From Schizophyllum amplum (taxonomy: Eukaryota; Basidiomycota; Agaricomycetes; Agaricales; Schizophyllaceae): 64,000 bases of DNA. This document shows, in pieces, positions 22,713 through 34,575 of the stretch. The position numbers and the translations under genes were made by a program. Under the pieces are notes generated by a model, which was not told the DNA's origin, did not search any database, and saw only the letters and a list, made by a program, of their open reading frames with translations. Position 1 is the stretch's first letter, and every line of letters begins with the position of its first letter. The stretch is from positions 310,001 through 374,000 of the forward strand of contig VDMD01000003.1 of the NCBI GenBank assembly GCA_007026445.1. The letters run 5' to 3'.

Positions 22713-23345
22713 ATGTCCCGTAGTGTCATGCCTCGTGTGCAGAAACGACGGAAAGTCGATCATACTGCATCAGATGATGTCCCAGTCAAGCCGGAGAACG
22801 CGCTACGAAAGACATTGACATCGACTTCGCGATATGCAGCTCTTGTCATCGGGCCAATTTCAACCAAGACGCGCTTCAAGTATGCTCAAGGTGTGTACCA
22901 AGCGCCTTTCCATAACATGGTAAACTCACATAACGTGCAGATGCAATCTCATGACGTGCAGTATCTGTTCAAGGACGTGCACGCTTCGTGCAACTGGCGT
23001 GCCACAGACGCCGCCACTGACCTCTGCCCTCCCTTCAACGCCCACCCCCAAACGCAACGCCCTTGGTCCTGCTATAAGTATGGCCGTGCTTGCGGATAAA
23101 TGTGTCGACTACGTGCCCATGATACAAGGCAAGCGCAAGAAGCCTTGCGAGCCCGAGAACGACGACTTCGTAAGTGTTGTCTCTAGAAAGGAAGCAACTG
23201 GATTCGCGCCTGGCTGCGGTCGTCTGATCTGCAGAAAATGCTGCCTGGAGATGGTGGAAGGGTGCGTTTATCTGTTATATGTGCACAAGACTTGTTGTGC
23301 TAAAGGTCGACCTTCTTTAGAATTATGTGCCGCGACTGCAACTAG
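22713..23345 (+). CDS. small Cys-rich zinc-binding-like protein, structure partly uncertain
   Basis: The 3' end is clear: an open frame runs from about 22951 to 23261 and splices over 60 bases (23262-23321, ±1) to a last exon ending at 23345. It gives PGCGRLICRKCCLEMVEG joined to IMCRDCN and a stop. This Cys pattern (CG...C..CC...C..C) looks like a treble-clef or RING-like finger in small basidiomycete proteins of unknown role. Upstream, the frame MTCSICSRTCT adds more cysteines. A basic, NLS-like first exon (RVQKRRKVDH, from 22713) is plausible, but its splice phase does not match the second exon with the obvious GTGTGT donor. The true start may instead be 22951. No function is assigned. Confidence 0.42.
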
Positions 23346-24186
23346 GCGGATTACATTTACCATTCGTCTCCCTGCCGACATCATTCCCGTACCATCTACT
23401 CTTTCACGCAGGGCACAATCTATGTCCACTCCGACCTCAACCTCCTTGTATCCTTACGTCTCTACACCGAAATTAAATTTGCTCCTGTCCCTCGAACATG
23501 AGTGAGCCCATGCGTACTTGCTGCCAACAACTTCTGGTCGGGCATCACCAGCTAACCGACGTCCTTCTCGAAGTGATTTTCGCGCATCGATGCTTTGTAT
23601 GCTATGGTCAGTGCTGGGTCGAGTCGTTTTGCTAATGCTCCCCGGATTCGGTAGGGTCGTTGATACATCGACAAGATACATAGGCTGTCCGCCGGCGGAT
23701 ATATTCCCAATACAAATACGACAACTTTACAGTTCGAGCGCGATACAGAAGTGAGTCGACGATACAACGGCAGGACAAGACACCATAGCTCAAGATAGGT
23801 ATAATGGTATGGTACGCCCGTACAGTCCGAGCTGACCTGATGTCAATATCGGGACGGAAACGGCAGCAATATGAACGGGACAGAGAGAATGCAGATCCAG
23901 CAGTGAGTAAACGATACAACTCGGGCAGAACAAGACTGAAGAGCTCAAGATAGGTACAATGGTATAGAACGCCCGTACAGTCCGAGCTCGCTTGAAACCA
24001 ACATCGGGAAGGAAACGACATCGATATGAAGGGGATTGATCCGGTCAGTGCGAACGCAACATGGGTTTGGTGCGGTAAGTATATGCTGGGCGCCGTACGA
24101 GCTATCGTAACGACTGGAAGGGGTCGAATCGGTGCGGGATGTTCACCTTGAGTTCAAGACGTACCTTGATAGAGCAGGCTTAGCAG
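23346..24186. other. intergenic with a diverged direct duplication
   Basis: No coding exon is supported between the small Cys-rich gene and the end of the large Crinkler-like gene A. The main visible structure is the direct repeat listed separately. Confidence 0.45.
23751..24035 (+). repeat. direct repeat, two copies of about 130 bp
   Basis: Copy 1 (23751-23880) and copy 2 (23903-24035) both start GTGAGT and share the blocks CGATACAAC, AGCTCAAGATAGGTA, AATGGTAT and ACGCCCGTACAGTCCGAGCT. They end in a shared ATCGGGA..GGAAACG block. They differ by scattered substitutions and small gaps, so the duplication is not recent. Confidence 0.8.
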
Positions 24187-27100
24187 CTATCCTTGACGAG
24201 GCTTCTTCATCCTCCTGTGGGCAGTCGGATACTGCACATTGGTCGGAAACTGTGCCACGGACGGCGAGGCATCTGGCTGGTCCTTGCTTGCCTGCCTCTT
24301 CGGTGGAGATACCAACCGCCGCGCTCGAGGTCCCAAATCACTGGTAGTACGCTCTCTGGAAAGGCCCACTGCGGGCGGCGCCAATGATGGCCCGCCAGTG
24401 GGAGCACCGTCGAGGCGCCCGTGGCCTGGGTCTCTTGTAAAGGCTTGGTGGGACACAGGCTGGGCAAAGTCGCGGGCGCGGTAGGTTCCCTGCGACGGAT
24501 GGCCGTTGTGCGTAGCATGCGACGCGGAAGGCGTGTATGGGTTCGCGGTTGGGATGGGAGGAAAATATGAGTTCGACAGTGATGCAGAAGAGGTCGAGAT
24601 TTGCGTGTTGTGGTGACCCGTCGCGGTCGGCACGTTGTGGTACCCGTCGAAGGAAACGGGCATATGCGATGTGGACGGCGCCGATTGTGAGACACTGTTG
24701 CCAAGGAAAGCAGTCTGGTGAGATGCGCCACCTTGATGCTCTCCCGACGCCTCAGCAGACCATGGACCGTCAGAAGTCGGCTGCGACGGTTGCACTGCGG
24801 AAGAGGAGTGAGATGCTCCGCCGTGATGGTCCCTCGGCGCCTCAGTGGGCTGCGGGTCGCCATACGGCTGGACGTGGTAGGTGCCCTGCGACGGATGGCC
24901 GCTGCGCGTAGCAGTCGACGTGGAATGCGGGTATGTGTTCGTGCTCGTATTAGGAGGGAGATATGAATCCGAGGACGAGGGTTGCGTGTAGCCGCTCGCT
25001 GCGATCGCCACGTTGTTGTACCCGTCGAAGTAAACGGGCATGTACGATGTTGGCGGCGCCGATTGAGAGACACCGTAACCTGGCACAGCAAACTGTTGAG
25101 GTAGTCCGCCGTATTGCTGCTCCGACGCCACAGCAGACCTTGGCCAACCGTCAAGAGACGGCTGCGAAGGTTGCGCTGCGGAGGAGGAGTGAGATGTTCC
25201 GCCGTAATGGTCCCTCAGCGTCTCAGCAGACCGCGGGTCGTCGGACGGCTGGACAGGGTAGGTGCCCTGCAACGGATGGCCGCTGTGCGTAGCAGTCAAC
25301 GTGGAAGGCGAGTATGGGTCTCTGCTCGGAGTAGGAGGATTATATTGGTGCAAGGATGCCGCAGAAGAAGACGAGGGTCGCGTGTAGCCGCCCGTTGCGG
25401 TTGCCGAGTTGTAATTCCTGTCGAAATAATCGGGCATATGCGATCTGGGCGGCGCCGACTGTGAGACACCTTCGCCTGGCACAGCAGACTGGTGGTATAG
25501 TGCGCCGTTCTGCTGCCTCGGCGCTTCAGCAAACCTAGACCAATAGTCAAAGGACGGCTGCGATGGTTGCGCTGCGAAAGAGGAGTCAAAAGCTCCGCTG
25601 TAGTAGCGGCCCAGCGCCTCAGCAGACCACGAATCATCGTGCTGCGGTAATAATTGTGCTGCAGCAGAGGACGAGCCATCATGACGCTCTGTCGTCGGGT
25701 CTACGCCAGCATTCATATGCGATGTGGACGGCACGGATGATGACACAGTAGCGCCTGCCACAGCAGAGTAGTGCAGAGGTTCTCCGCGATAGCCGTTCGG
25801 TAGTTCAGAATACGAAGAGGTGGAGTGCGAAGGCGGCTGAAATGGCAGGCAGTGTAGAGAAGGATCGTGAGTGCCTGAAGCGTATTCTTGTTGGCCGTGA
25901 TCACTTGCCATTTGGCCATAGTTCGCATTGTCGAGCTCCTCGTATTCATCGGACGCCGATGGGAGACCAATACCCCAGGCGACATAGTCATCTTGTGGTA
26001 CGTGCCGAAGGGTCGACAATGACTCATGTTGCTCAATGGGTAAAGCCTCGCCGCCTTCGATATTGTGATACGGCGTTGCATCGAGCGGGGACGTGAGCGA
26101 GCTGGCTTCATAGCCCGCCGAGGCGTTGTCGAGCAGTGGCGGTGTATCGTGTTCGGCTGGAATGAACGTCGGCTGAGCAAGACGATGGTTTGCCGAAGAT
26201 AGCGGCTGCAGAATGTGTTGCGGGGGGTGACTATGCCGCGACTGATGAGCTGGCGGCGGCCCCGACCGCTGTGGATACCCGCGGGTTGTCGGTAAGCCTT
26301 CTGGTTTATAGCCCGATGTTGGCATAGGACTCGAGCGGTGCTGAATAGCATCCGCGCCGCGGTCAATGTCGCCATCCCAGCCATTTGCCCACTGGTTGAT
26401 GTTCTCGAGAAACGCAGCGCCGTGGCCCGTCGATGAACCCATGCGCGAGGAATCCGCGATATAGTCAAACAGTCTATCCACATGTTGGGGATGGGGGGCA
26501 GGAATGTTTGATTCGCGTTGGTAATAGGCCATACTCGCAGCATATCCATCTGAAGTTGTGCGCGAATGAGTGATATCGGGGCGATTGGCGATGTGCGGGC
26601 GTGTGACAGGAACCGTCGCAGACCTTTGTTCATGAGGTGGTGCAGCATTAGAACCTGCCAGGGGATGATCGGCACCACAGTCGGTGCCCTCGAGCACAGT
26701 AGAGGTCGCTGATAGATATGGATCAGCCGACAGAAAGAGTCTGCGGGTCAACGACATACCTTCATATGCGTCGTTCTCGTAGTCAGTTTCACTGCCCGCA
26801 GATGTGGTGAAGGCGTGCGACGGAGGCGGCAGGGTGCCGGCCGTGCTAAAATGTACGGATGCCCCATCGTCTCCACCGCGCATGCTATACGGATAGGGAT
26901 GTGATCGTATCGTTGATGGAGATGTGCCGTAAGCGGCCGTACGTTGCTCTGACCGCCGTCCCATCGTGTCAAAATCTTCGAAGTCGAACACAGGAGGCGA
27001 CTCCGCATAGTCGGCGTTGTTGAATGGCTGACCGCTCAAATGCTGCAAGGGACGCTGATAGGTTCCAGGAAGAGACACGTCAGCAGCCTTCGGAATCCGC

Positions 27101-30100
27101 ATTTCAAGCTCCTTCGCCTCCGCTCGACTCTTGCGCTCAACATCTGTCTTAGCGATCTTGTTGCGAGTTTGTCGTTCCAACACGTGCAGCACCTTCTTCG
27201 GCTCCATGCTTCCAAAGGCCTCCTTCAGAATTTCCGGCTTCAGCAGCAGCAGCGGATGCCCGTCCTGGTCCGGATCGGTCATGTCTTCCAAGTTTACGAT
27301 ACTGGGGAAGCAGGCAATGACGCGTAGGACACCATATTCACCGGCGAGCTTCGTGACATTGGGCGGTTCTCGGAGCCGATCGAGTATCATCTGGTTCCGC
27401 TTGAGTGCCAGTTCGGGCGTCGGTTGAGTCTACATTCGAGTCAGAGAGGACCATGCAATTTGGAGTCAACAGCCACCCACCTTTGGGATGAAGAATAGAC
27501 TAGGCGTAACGGATCCCGCAGCAGCCTGATCAATCTTGGTGCTGCACTTGAACGTGCTGGCGGTCACGGGCGTGTCGAACTTGCACTGGACGGCAACCCA
27601 TACGAATTCGCCGTTAGACAGTTTGAGTAGAAAGAAGATATCGGGACCCATGAGATTGTTGGGAAAGAAGATCGGCGTTGGGTTGGTGCGAAGCCATTGA
27701 AGCGCCTCCGGCATAGAGTCGGCGCGTGTACCGGTGTTGCATGTAGGGCGCCGACTATACGACCCTTTGTTCTTGTCGTGGGCGTCTATCCCCGGTCTTT
27801 TGTCGTCGATCAGATCTGCAGTAGTCAGAAAAGCATCCGACTCATCTCGAACAATGCGGACGACGGTGCCTTCGAGGTCCATCAACTCGTCGAAGGCATG
27901 ATTGTCTTCTTGAATGATCGTTCCGTCGCTGTTCGTGGTCTCGACCTTTCGGAGGTCAAAAATATCTGACAGCTTATGGGACTTCTCGGAGGAGAATAGT
28001 CGAACGAGACAATGGGCAACATAGTTTTCCCAGCCGTTGTTCTCCGCGTCTTTCACAGTGATCCTCTGCGCCAAGTAATGGTACGTGCAGTCATACGGGC
28101 GGCCGTCCATATAGGAGGCCAGGCGAAGGAGGACAAGGGGCTCGCTGATCTCAGCTGAGCGATCGTCGGCCGGGGGGTCCCCTGAAGCAGACGGTGACTG
28201 ATGCAGTGCGGCGAGCTCGCCGGAGTCGAGTAAAGCGACGTCTGGATTCTCGCTGGTCAGCGACTTTCCCGTTACCGGTGCCGGAGGCACTACAACTTCT
28301 GAAGCCTTCGATGGCGACACTTGCGACGTGCTAGCGGCTTGCGGACCTTCAATGGTGTACCGCGCGAGGCCAAGGCGTACCATGTCCGGCGTGTACGCTT
28401 CGCCCAGTGCGAGTTTGGTGGAGGATCGGAGCAGGCAGTCAAACACGACACTGCGAACCTCATTGAAAAGCAATTGCCAGTTCTGGTCTGGTTAGATTTG
28501 CGTGTCAGAAGCTGACATGGAGATGAAGTTCAACATGAAAGCTACACACCATTGCGACGCAATCCATCGAAATGGATGTCAGCCAGCGACATCTCAGTGA
28601 CCTGTTCCTGCACTGGCGGCGGAAGTTCAAGTTCCATCGCAGCAAGGTCGTCGGCATCGGAAGGCCAGTATCGACGAGTTTGCTGCCAGACATAGTGGTT
28701 TAGGATGCGATGAGGCGACTTAAAGCCGTTTCGGAGAAGGCGCACGAGGAACGCAGCCGTAAATCGATATCTGGATCGTACGGCTGGGTCAGCATATCGT
28801 TAGCACGACCAATATGCATGTCTCACCTTCCACGAAGCCAGCAAAAGCTACGCGAGAGCAACCGACTACCGGAAGGCGACATGCGAAACGACGGCGGAAA
28901 GTAGTCGGAAAGGTAATCGCACATCGCTTCGAAAGTGTCCAAGCCCCCCGTGCAGCGATAAGCTGCTTGGGATACACTCTTTACGAGGGCGCTTTCCAAA
29001 GCTTGATCGAGTTCTGCCTGGGTGACGTTCGTGCCGGTCGGCACAATGAAGACATTGGAAGTAGCGAAAGCGCTCCGAACATTGACGACGATTTCTCGAA
29101 GAAGGGCGCGAGGATGGCCTGACCTCGTAGAAGACTCAAACGCGCCCAGAGAGTCTATGGTTATGTTCTGCACTTCATCCATGACCACGAAGAAATCTGG
29201 TCCGCATGAGGTAGTAGCAGACATTCTGGGATTCAGATTCCTTTTGGGCATGGTGGTCTTAACCAAGTCGAGGAGCACATCATCCATCTTGGCGACGGGG
29301 CAACGCTTGTAGATCATGGTCGCCAGGCTCAAGAACACGTCTTCCGATGCTATGCTGGCATCAACGAAGTCACGAATGATACTTGGATCCAGCTGGAGCA
29401 ACAGCCATTGCTTTCGATAGAAGGCCTCGTCCGTCGGTTTCCACGGTAGGGGAGGGAGGGAGTCAAGGTAAGTACGTAAGGCGTAAAGTCGGCTGATAAG
29501 CAAGGCGGAAACGATTTTCTTGGCCGCGCCCCGATTTTTTGCCAGTTCGGCGCTATGGCGAACCGGGTAGTCCTTGGAGTCGCACAGATACTTGTGGAAG
29601 ATCTTCGGATTATCCAGCTTCCTCTTGAGCTCCTGGAGATCCTGAGACCCGATGCCGTGCTCATCCTTGCAGCATGTTATGTAGAGCCCCCAGTGCTTGC
29701 AAAGGCCCTCGATGAGCAATCTTGTCTTGCCGGAACCGGAGGCGTTACAGAGATAGCTATGTCATATGATGAGCACGGATATTGGCGACCTGATAAGTGC
29801 ACGCACACGTGTTGACCACAGAATATCGTGTCCACCCGAGCTCGCAAAGCATCGATCTCGTCAAAAGACCCGAGCTTATGCAGCAAGAGACTCGGGATCG
29901 TTGGTATATTCTTTACGTGCGGTATGTTCAGATCTTGAAGATATTTTGCATACGCAGAATCGACTGGGGCCGTCCACGTCCCAAGGCCCAGTTGTCCGGA
30001 AGCCAAGCTGTGCATCGCCGGTCGAAGGCCAGCAAGGAAAGTGGCAATTTCGTCGCGAAAACTGTCGTAGGACAACTCGCTAGCCTTCTTTTTTTCGGCT

Positions 30101-30404
30101 ACAGCAACGGGAAGTATGAGCGGTTGACGACTCTCCCAATGGTAACGTGCACCATACCTTCCTCCCTCAGTTTGCTGTAGACGCCCTCTTTCAGAGCTTC
30201 TGTTGCCCAATGGCAGAGTCCAGGGTCATCTTCCAAAATCACCCCGATTTCCGTTAGAGACACGTCGTAGTATCCCTGCCATGCGAGACTGAATATAAAG
30301 CCTATTTGTTGGATAGTCGGATCCGGCGCTTTCAGGCCACGTTGCACCCTCCTCCCATCTAGCTTCTCGTTGATTTCCTCGTCAGTGAGTCGCTTCGGGA
30401 GCAT
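24187..30404 (-). CDS. Crinkler-like P-loop NTPase / PD-(D/E)XK-like protein with long repetitive tail (gene A)
   Basis: Six exons: 30158-30404, 29807-30098, 28827-29756, 28550-28770, 27481-28487 and 24187-27429, giving 1979 aa. After a helical N-terminus there is a P-loop at about residue 185 (NASGSGKTRLLIEGLCKHWG), a Walker B-like FFVVMDEVQ, and a helical region. A PD-(D/E)XK-like element follows: GPDIFFLL at about 844 and VAVQCKF at about 863. Then come GVLRVIACFP and, from about residue 940, roughly 1000 residues rich in Ser, Pro, Tyr, Gln and His, with three long tandem repeats and a basic end (HRRMKKPRQG). The exon plan and block order match genes B and C. The NTPase-plus-nuclease layout is that described for Crinkler-type effectors in fungi and oomycetes; the usual N-terminal Crinkler header was not recognised. 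Role and activity are inferred. Confidence 0.7.
24483..25640 (-). repeat. three tandem coding repeats of about 380-395 bp in gene A
   Basis: The marker GTAGGTNCCCTGC(G/A)ACGGATGGCCG recurs at about 24483, 24877 and 25257 on the plus strand. Each unit encodes about 126-131 residues with recurring blocks GHPSQGTY, AQPSQPS, GVSQSAPP and FDGY. Similarity between units is clear but imperfect. Confidence 0.82.
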
Positions 30405-30535
30405 CTTTGTCGGGATCGACGTCTGCGCGAGGATGCCCGGCGGTCCAATGGCGGCAAGGGAAGAGTAGACGGTGACCGCTTGTACCAGCAAGATCACATG
30501 CTTTTTCGCAGGACGTTGGGTTGCACTGTACCATC
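30405..30535. promoter_or_regulatory. 131-bp shared divergent promoter of genes A and B
   Basis: The start codons of gene A (30404, minus) and gene B (30536, plus) are only 131 bp apart, so transcription signals must be shared or overlapping. The region is partly open in the gene A frame, but that extension has no ATG. Confidence 0.6.
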
Positions 30536-33458
30536 ATGCCGCCGGACGATGCAGACGAAATCCTTCGAAATCAATCCAAAACTGATGAAGACCATCCTCG
30601 AGTTCTCGCTCGCATCCTGCATGTCTTTTTTCGCGAAAGAATGCAACCCCTCGACCCCGACATCGTGTCGGAAGAGGCGTGTCGTCGACTATTAGCCGGC
30701 CACCCCGCTTTAGACTCCCTCATAAGGGAGGCCATCGATACAGAGAGCAGTACAGGTCTCTGGAACTGCGGTAAGTAGCTAGCTGCCAGGCCCGTTTCAC
30801 CTTTGTCTCATCGTTTGGGTCAGAGCTACTCAAATTCCGACACGTCAACCTCGCATCCTTTCATAGTTCCTTCGACCGAGATCACACCGCTCGCCACGCG
30901 ATGGAAGAGATCTTGGTCAAGCTTAGAGAGTCAATCTCCGATTTTGCGAACGGGCGATCGCAGCTGCCGACCTGGGCTCCCCCTTCGTCTCTGGGCGTGC
31001 TCGACGATTCCGACCAAACATTGCTCTCCGCTCTGAACATACCTCAGGCTTCGGACTCCAATCCTTGCTTAGCCCTACATGATCTAGGATCTATGATTGA
31101 CGAGCAGCTCCTCCGAGATCGACTACAGAATGTCTTCATAGCAGGCAACCACACGTGAGCGCTCTCTGCACCTCGTCATTCTCACGGCTCACGGACAACA
31201 GTATGCTCATCAACGCGTCTGCTTCGGGAAAGACTAGGTTATTATTCGAAGGTCTTTGCGAGCATTGGGGCGTATACATGCCATGTGCTATGGATGCATC
31301 CGGCGTCGGCTCTCACAACCTCGCGTGGAATATACTGGTTGGAATTGAAGCGCACGAACTTTTCAAGTCCACTCCCCCATGGGATATGCGGCATCTGTAC
31401 ACGAATGAAGGTGTCGCGGAGCGTATCTTCCAGTCATGCTTACTGGCAGGACTCGTCCTTCTGAAGACCTTCCTGGAGTCGATAGAACCGAAGGATCGGC
31501 ATACGTTTGATGCTCGCAAGCGGTGGCTGCTTCTGCAGACCTGTACGTTCAGTACCGATTGCGGAGACGTCGCCTTGGCCCTCTCTGACTGCATCAGGCA
31601 CGCCCTTCCGACGTATATCAAGCATGCCATCGCGGACACGCTGCTCAATATTCGTGCACTTCTTGGACGCCGCGACGCGCCGATCTTCTGTGTTGCCGAT
31701 GAATGCCAGGTCCCCGACACCAAGTTCGCGATGAATTTTCGCGACGAAGTGACACCCCTGCGCCTGATGGCTCAGTCATGGGAGTCATTTGACGGCGTGA
31801 CCGTCATCCTCACTGGGACGTCCATCAATCGAGAGCCGTTCTGTCGTCCAGGTTTACCACAGTATCAAGTATGCACGGATACAGGCGCATTCGACACAGC
31901 GGAACGTCAGAAATCGTACATACTCCGATATCTGCCGCCGGTGCTAGCTGCTTCATCTACGGGCCAAAGTCTCCTCACTAGCATGTGGACATGGTTGAAG
32001 GGCCGGTGCGTCTCACTTCCTTCTTCAAGCTCTCGTTTTTCATTTGTCGCAGATACCGATTTACGGCAGGCTTCGTTTCATGTCTTCTCATGACATGGTT
32101 CAAGCAGCCACAGATGCTTTTGAAGGCATATGTACTCGCCCAATTCAAGATTGACGCGAATATTTCGGACGACGAGCTGGAAGGTCCGTTGCCGTATAGC
32201 TCTCAGCGTGCGGTTGAGAACTTCTATGGATTCACGGGAGCGAGCCTGGAATCTGGTGAGGAGGCACGTTTTGTACGCCCTTGATCCGAATTGACGGCTA
32301 CACAGACCCGCAAGCGTGGTACTCCTCACAGTACATCATGCTCCGAGTTCTACTTGGCGAGGACTCCGTCCATATCTCCGAAAACGGTTTCCTTCTGGCT
32401 CGACATGGTGTCGCCCACTTCACCGACGCTTGTGGAAAGGAATCTCGCGCGTACGAGCCGACGGTACTCTGTCCGCTCGCACGACGAATCTTCAAGGATT
32501 CCGGTGTTGCCGACGGATTGTACCCCATGGAGATGTCGAAATCTATCGAGGAACCACCAATCCATCGTACAGACCACCTTGCGTTTGCTTCCGTGTTGGT
32601 CCACGCCCTTCGAAAGGAGCGACCACTCTGTGATTTATTCTCATTTCCTGCCATAGCCCCAGAGTGGGCGGCGCAGACTGCGCAGCTCGTTCGCGTCGTG
32701 CGCCAGAAAGGCAGCAACCCCCAGGCCATCAAGGTCGAGTCTTCCTTTGCCAATGCAAAAGACCATGAGCGCTGGGTGTCCTACTCGCCGAGGTGGCTGC
32801 AGCAGAAATCTGGCGAGCCGTTTTGCGTCGCGTCGCAGTTCAGTGAGGCCGACCTACTCTTTGTTCTGCAACTAAAAGATGGCCGATGTGTTTACGTTGC
32901 ACTGGCATGCGTATTCCGCAACGCCCATGTCGACGTTTCCCTCGCGGATGTCGGCCGGAAGCTTGAGTCGCTTGCGCCACGCAACATATTCCATCAGGTG
33001 ATTGTCCTTCTTTACGACCAACGTTGATACTCATCAACTTGCAGGTGCCCAACACGCCATACAAAAATCGTCTCCGCTTCTGGGCTCTGCCGGAGTCGAA
33101 GGCTACATACATGGGCGATCCCCCCGTTCTCCGCGTCATTTCCGCATTCCCATACGAGGTGGAAGTCAACGAGATCAAGCGCGACGTGCACCCGCAGCCC
33201 ATCGCCACCGTCAACATGTCCTTATTCCGCGAAGTGGCTGGCTCCATATCCGCGGACGACGTGGTAAGGCGGACAACCGCGGTTCTGGGACGAACTCGAG
33301 GTAAGAAGCGCAAGCCTACGAGCGAGGCTGACGCTCACGACACGAAGCGGCCACGGACTCGGGCCACGACAAAGGCGGAGTCGGCGAAGAAGAGCCGCTC
33401 TCGGCAACCGCCGATGGGGACGTTGAGGAGAAGCTCGCGGCTAGCATCCGCGGCATGA
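30536..33458 (+). CDS. Crinkler-like P-loop NTPase with degenerate nuclease motif (gene B)
   Basis: Six exons: 30536-30770, 30824-31154, 31202-32005, 32053-32255, 32306-32997 and 33045-33458, giving 892 aa. The P-loop reads NASASGKTRLLFEG and the Walker B-like strand IFCVADECQ. The region matching gene A's nuclease-like element is EADLLFVLQL...VALACVF, so the QxK of gene A is replaced by AxV at about residues 725-727. The C-terminus has LRVISAFPYEV and a strongly basic tail (GKKRKPT..KRPRTR..KKSRSR), a likely nuclear signal. The start codon context CACCATCATG is shared with gene C. Predicted to bind and hydrolyse nucleotide but not to cut DNA; both points are inference from motifs. Confidence 0.72.
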
Positions 33459-33991
33459 TGCTGCACGCGCCCTAGTGCCGCTCTGACTGACTCGCTTGGA
33501 TTTGCCCAGGGTGCCTAATACCCCATATATATTGTCGCGAACAACCGCATTCGATCTTCTGTACCGATGCCCGGAGGCCTGCGGCCTGAAGGTGCTCGGA
33601 TATCTACTTACACATTGTCTACCATGTATACCACTGAAAATCTGAAGCGTCAGCTGGGCGGAAGGACGTCGATGACCTTCGCGGCGCATTAACACTGGGA
33701 CCTACATATTGCGCCGATTGCTCATTACTAGCCTCTACTAGGCTTGCAAAGCAACAATATCTGCGGATATCTTGACGCTTTAGCTGTGCATGGTCCTGGC
33801 TATATCGCGCTCGTATATCTGGGCGTCTATGTAGAAAGAACAAAGAAAAATCGCTTAGACCATCACGTTCACGTTGTTGTCGGTTATCTCCTCGCGGTGA
33901 TGTGCCTTCCTCAGTGACATCCATACTGAATTCCCAAGTCCTGACTCCTGTAACATATGGCATGAGGATTTAACGTGGCAATAGAGACGAT

Positions 33992-34442
33992 GAGCTAGAC
34001 CGATTTCCTTTTTCGGCTCAAAAATTCGGCTTTGCCACAACGGAAATTTGTAGACGGCTCCTCGTACAGACACTCGTATCTTGCGAAACTTCGACATTAT
34101 ATGTGGCATACAGATCAACACACATACGAATTTTCTGGCATCTTTCCCTTTAGCCAGAGGCTCGCGACACGCTTTTTGAGCAAGTCGGCAAAATTCGTTG
34201 TTATGGCTTCCATGCATACAGCTTGCCTCACAGAGCCCCGATCAGCTTATGCTCTGGCTAAGACATTCCTTGATATGTTCTTGCTGTCTGTGTCGATTTT
34301 CAGATTTCTGCGGGGCTTACTGCAGCCGGAATGGCAGAAGGCGCAGGCGGGGAGGATGCGCCGGTCAAAGCGGGAAAATGGCCCACAGCCGAAATTCGGC
34401 TGGCTCAAAAAGGAAATTAAAAGCCGAATTTCGGTCCAGCTC
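33992..34442. repeat. inverted-repeat structure, possible degenerate MITE
   Basis: The left end reads GAGCTAGACCGATTTCC and the right end, reversed, reads GAGCTGGACCGAAATTC. Inner blocks (ATTTCCTTTTT and ATTCGGCT) also recur in inverted order. The right side includes a near-palindrome AGCCGAAATTCGGCT. No clear target-site duplication was found. Confidence 0.4.
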
Positions 34443-34575
34443 TAGACTCGAACCAGTCCCTCCTGCGCGGGGGCCGCCACCCTGCCGCCACCTTCGGCGG
34501 CGGGCGGTCGGGGTGGTCGGGCGGAATTCGGACATCGGACTTGATCGGGCGAAAGGAAGTCGAGCATAAGAGAAA

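Noticed and set aside
24207..26678. Long open frames of over 300 codons in other minus-strand frames across gene A's tail
   Set aside because: They overlap the repetitive tail, have odd Arg/His/Thr composition and lack domains. They are side effects of the repeats.
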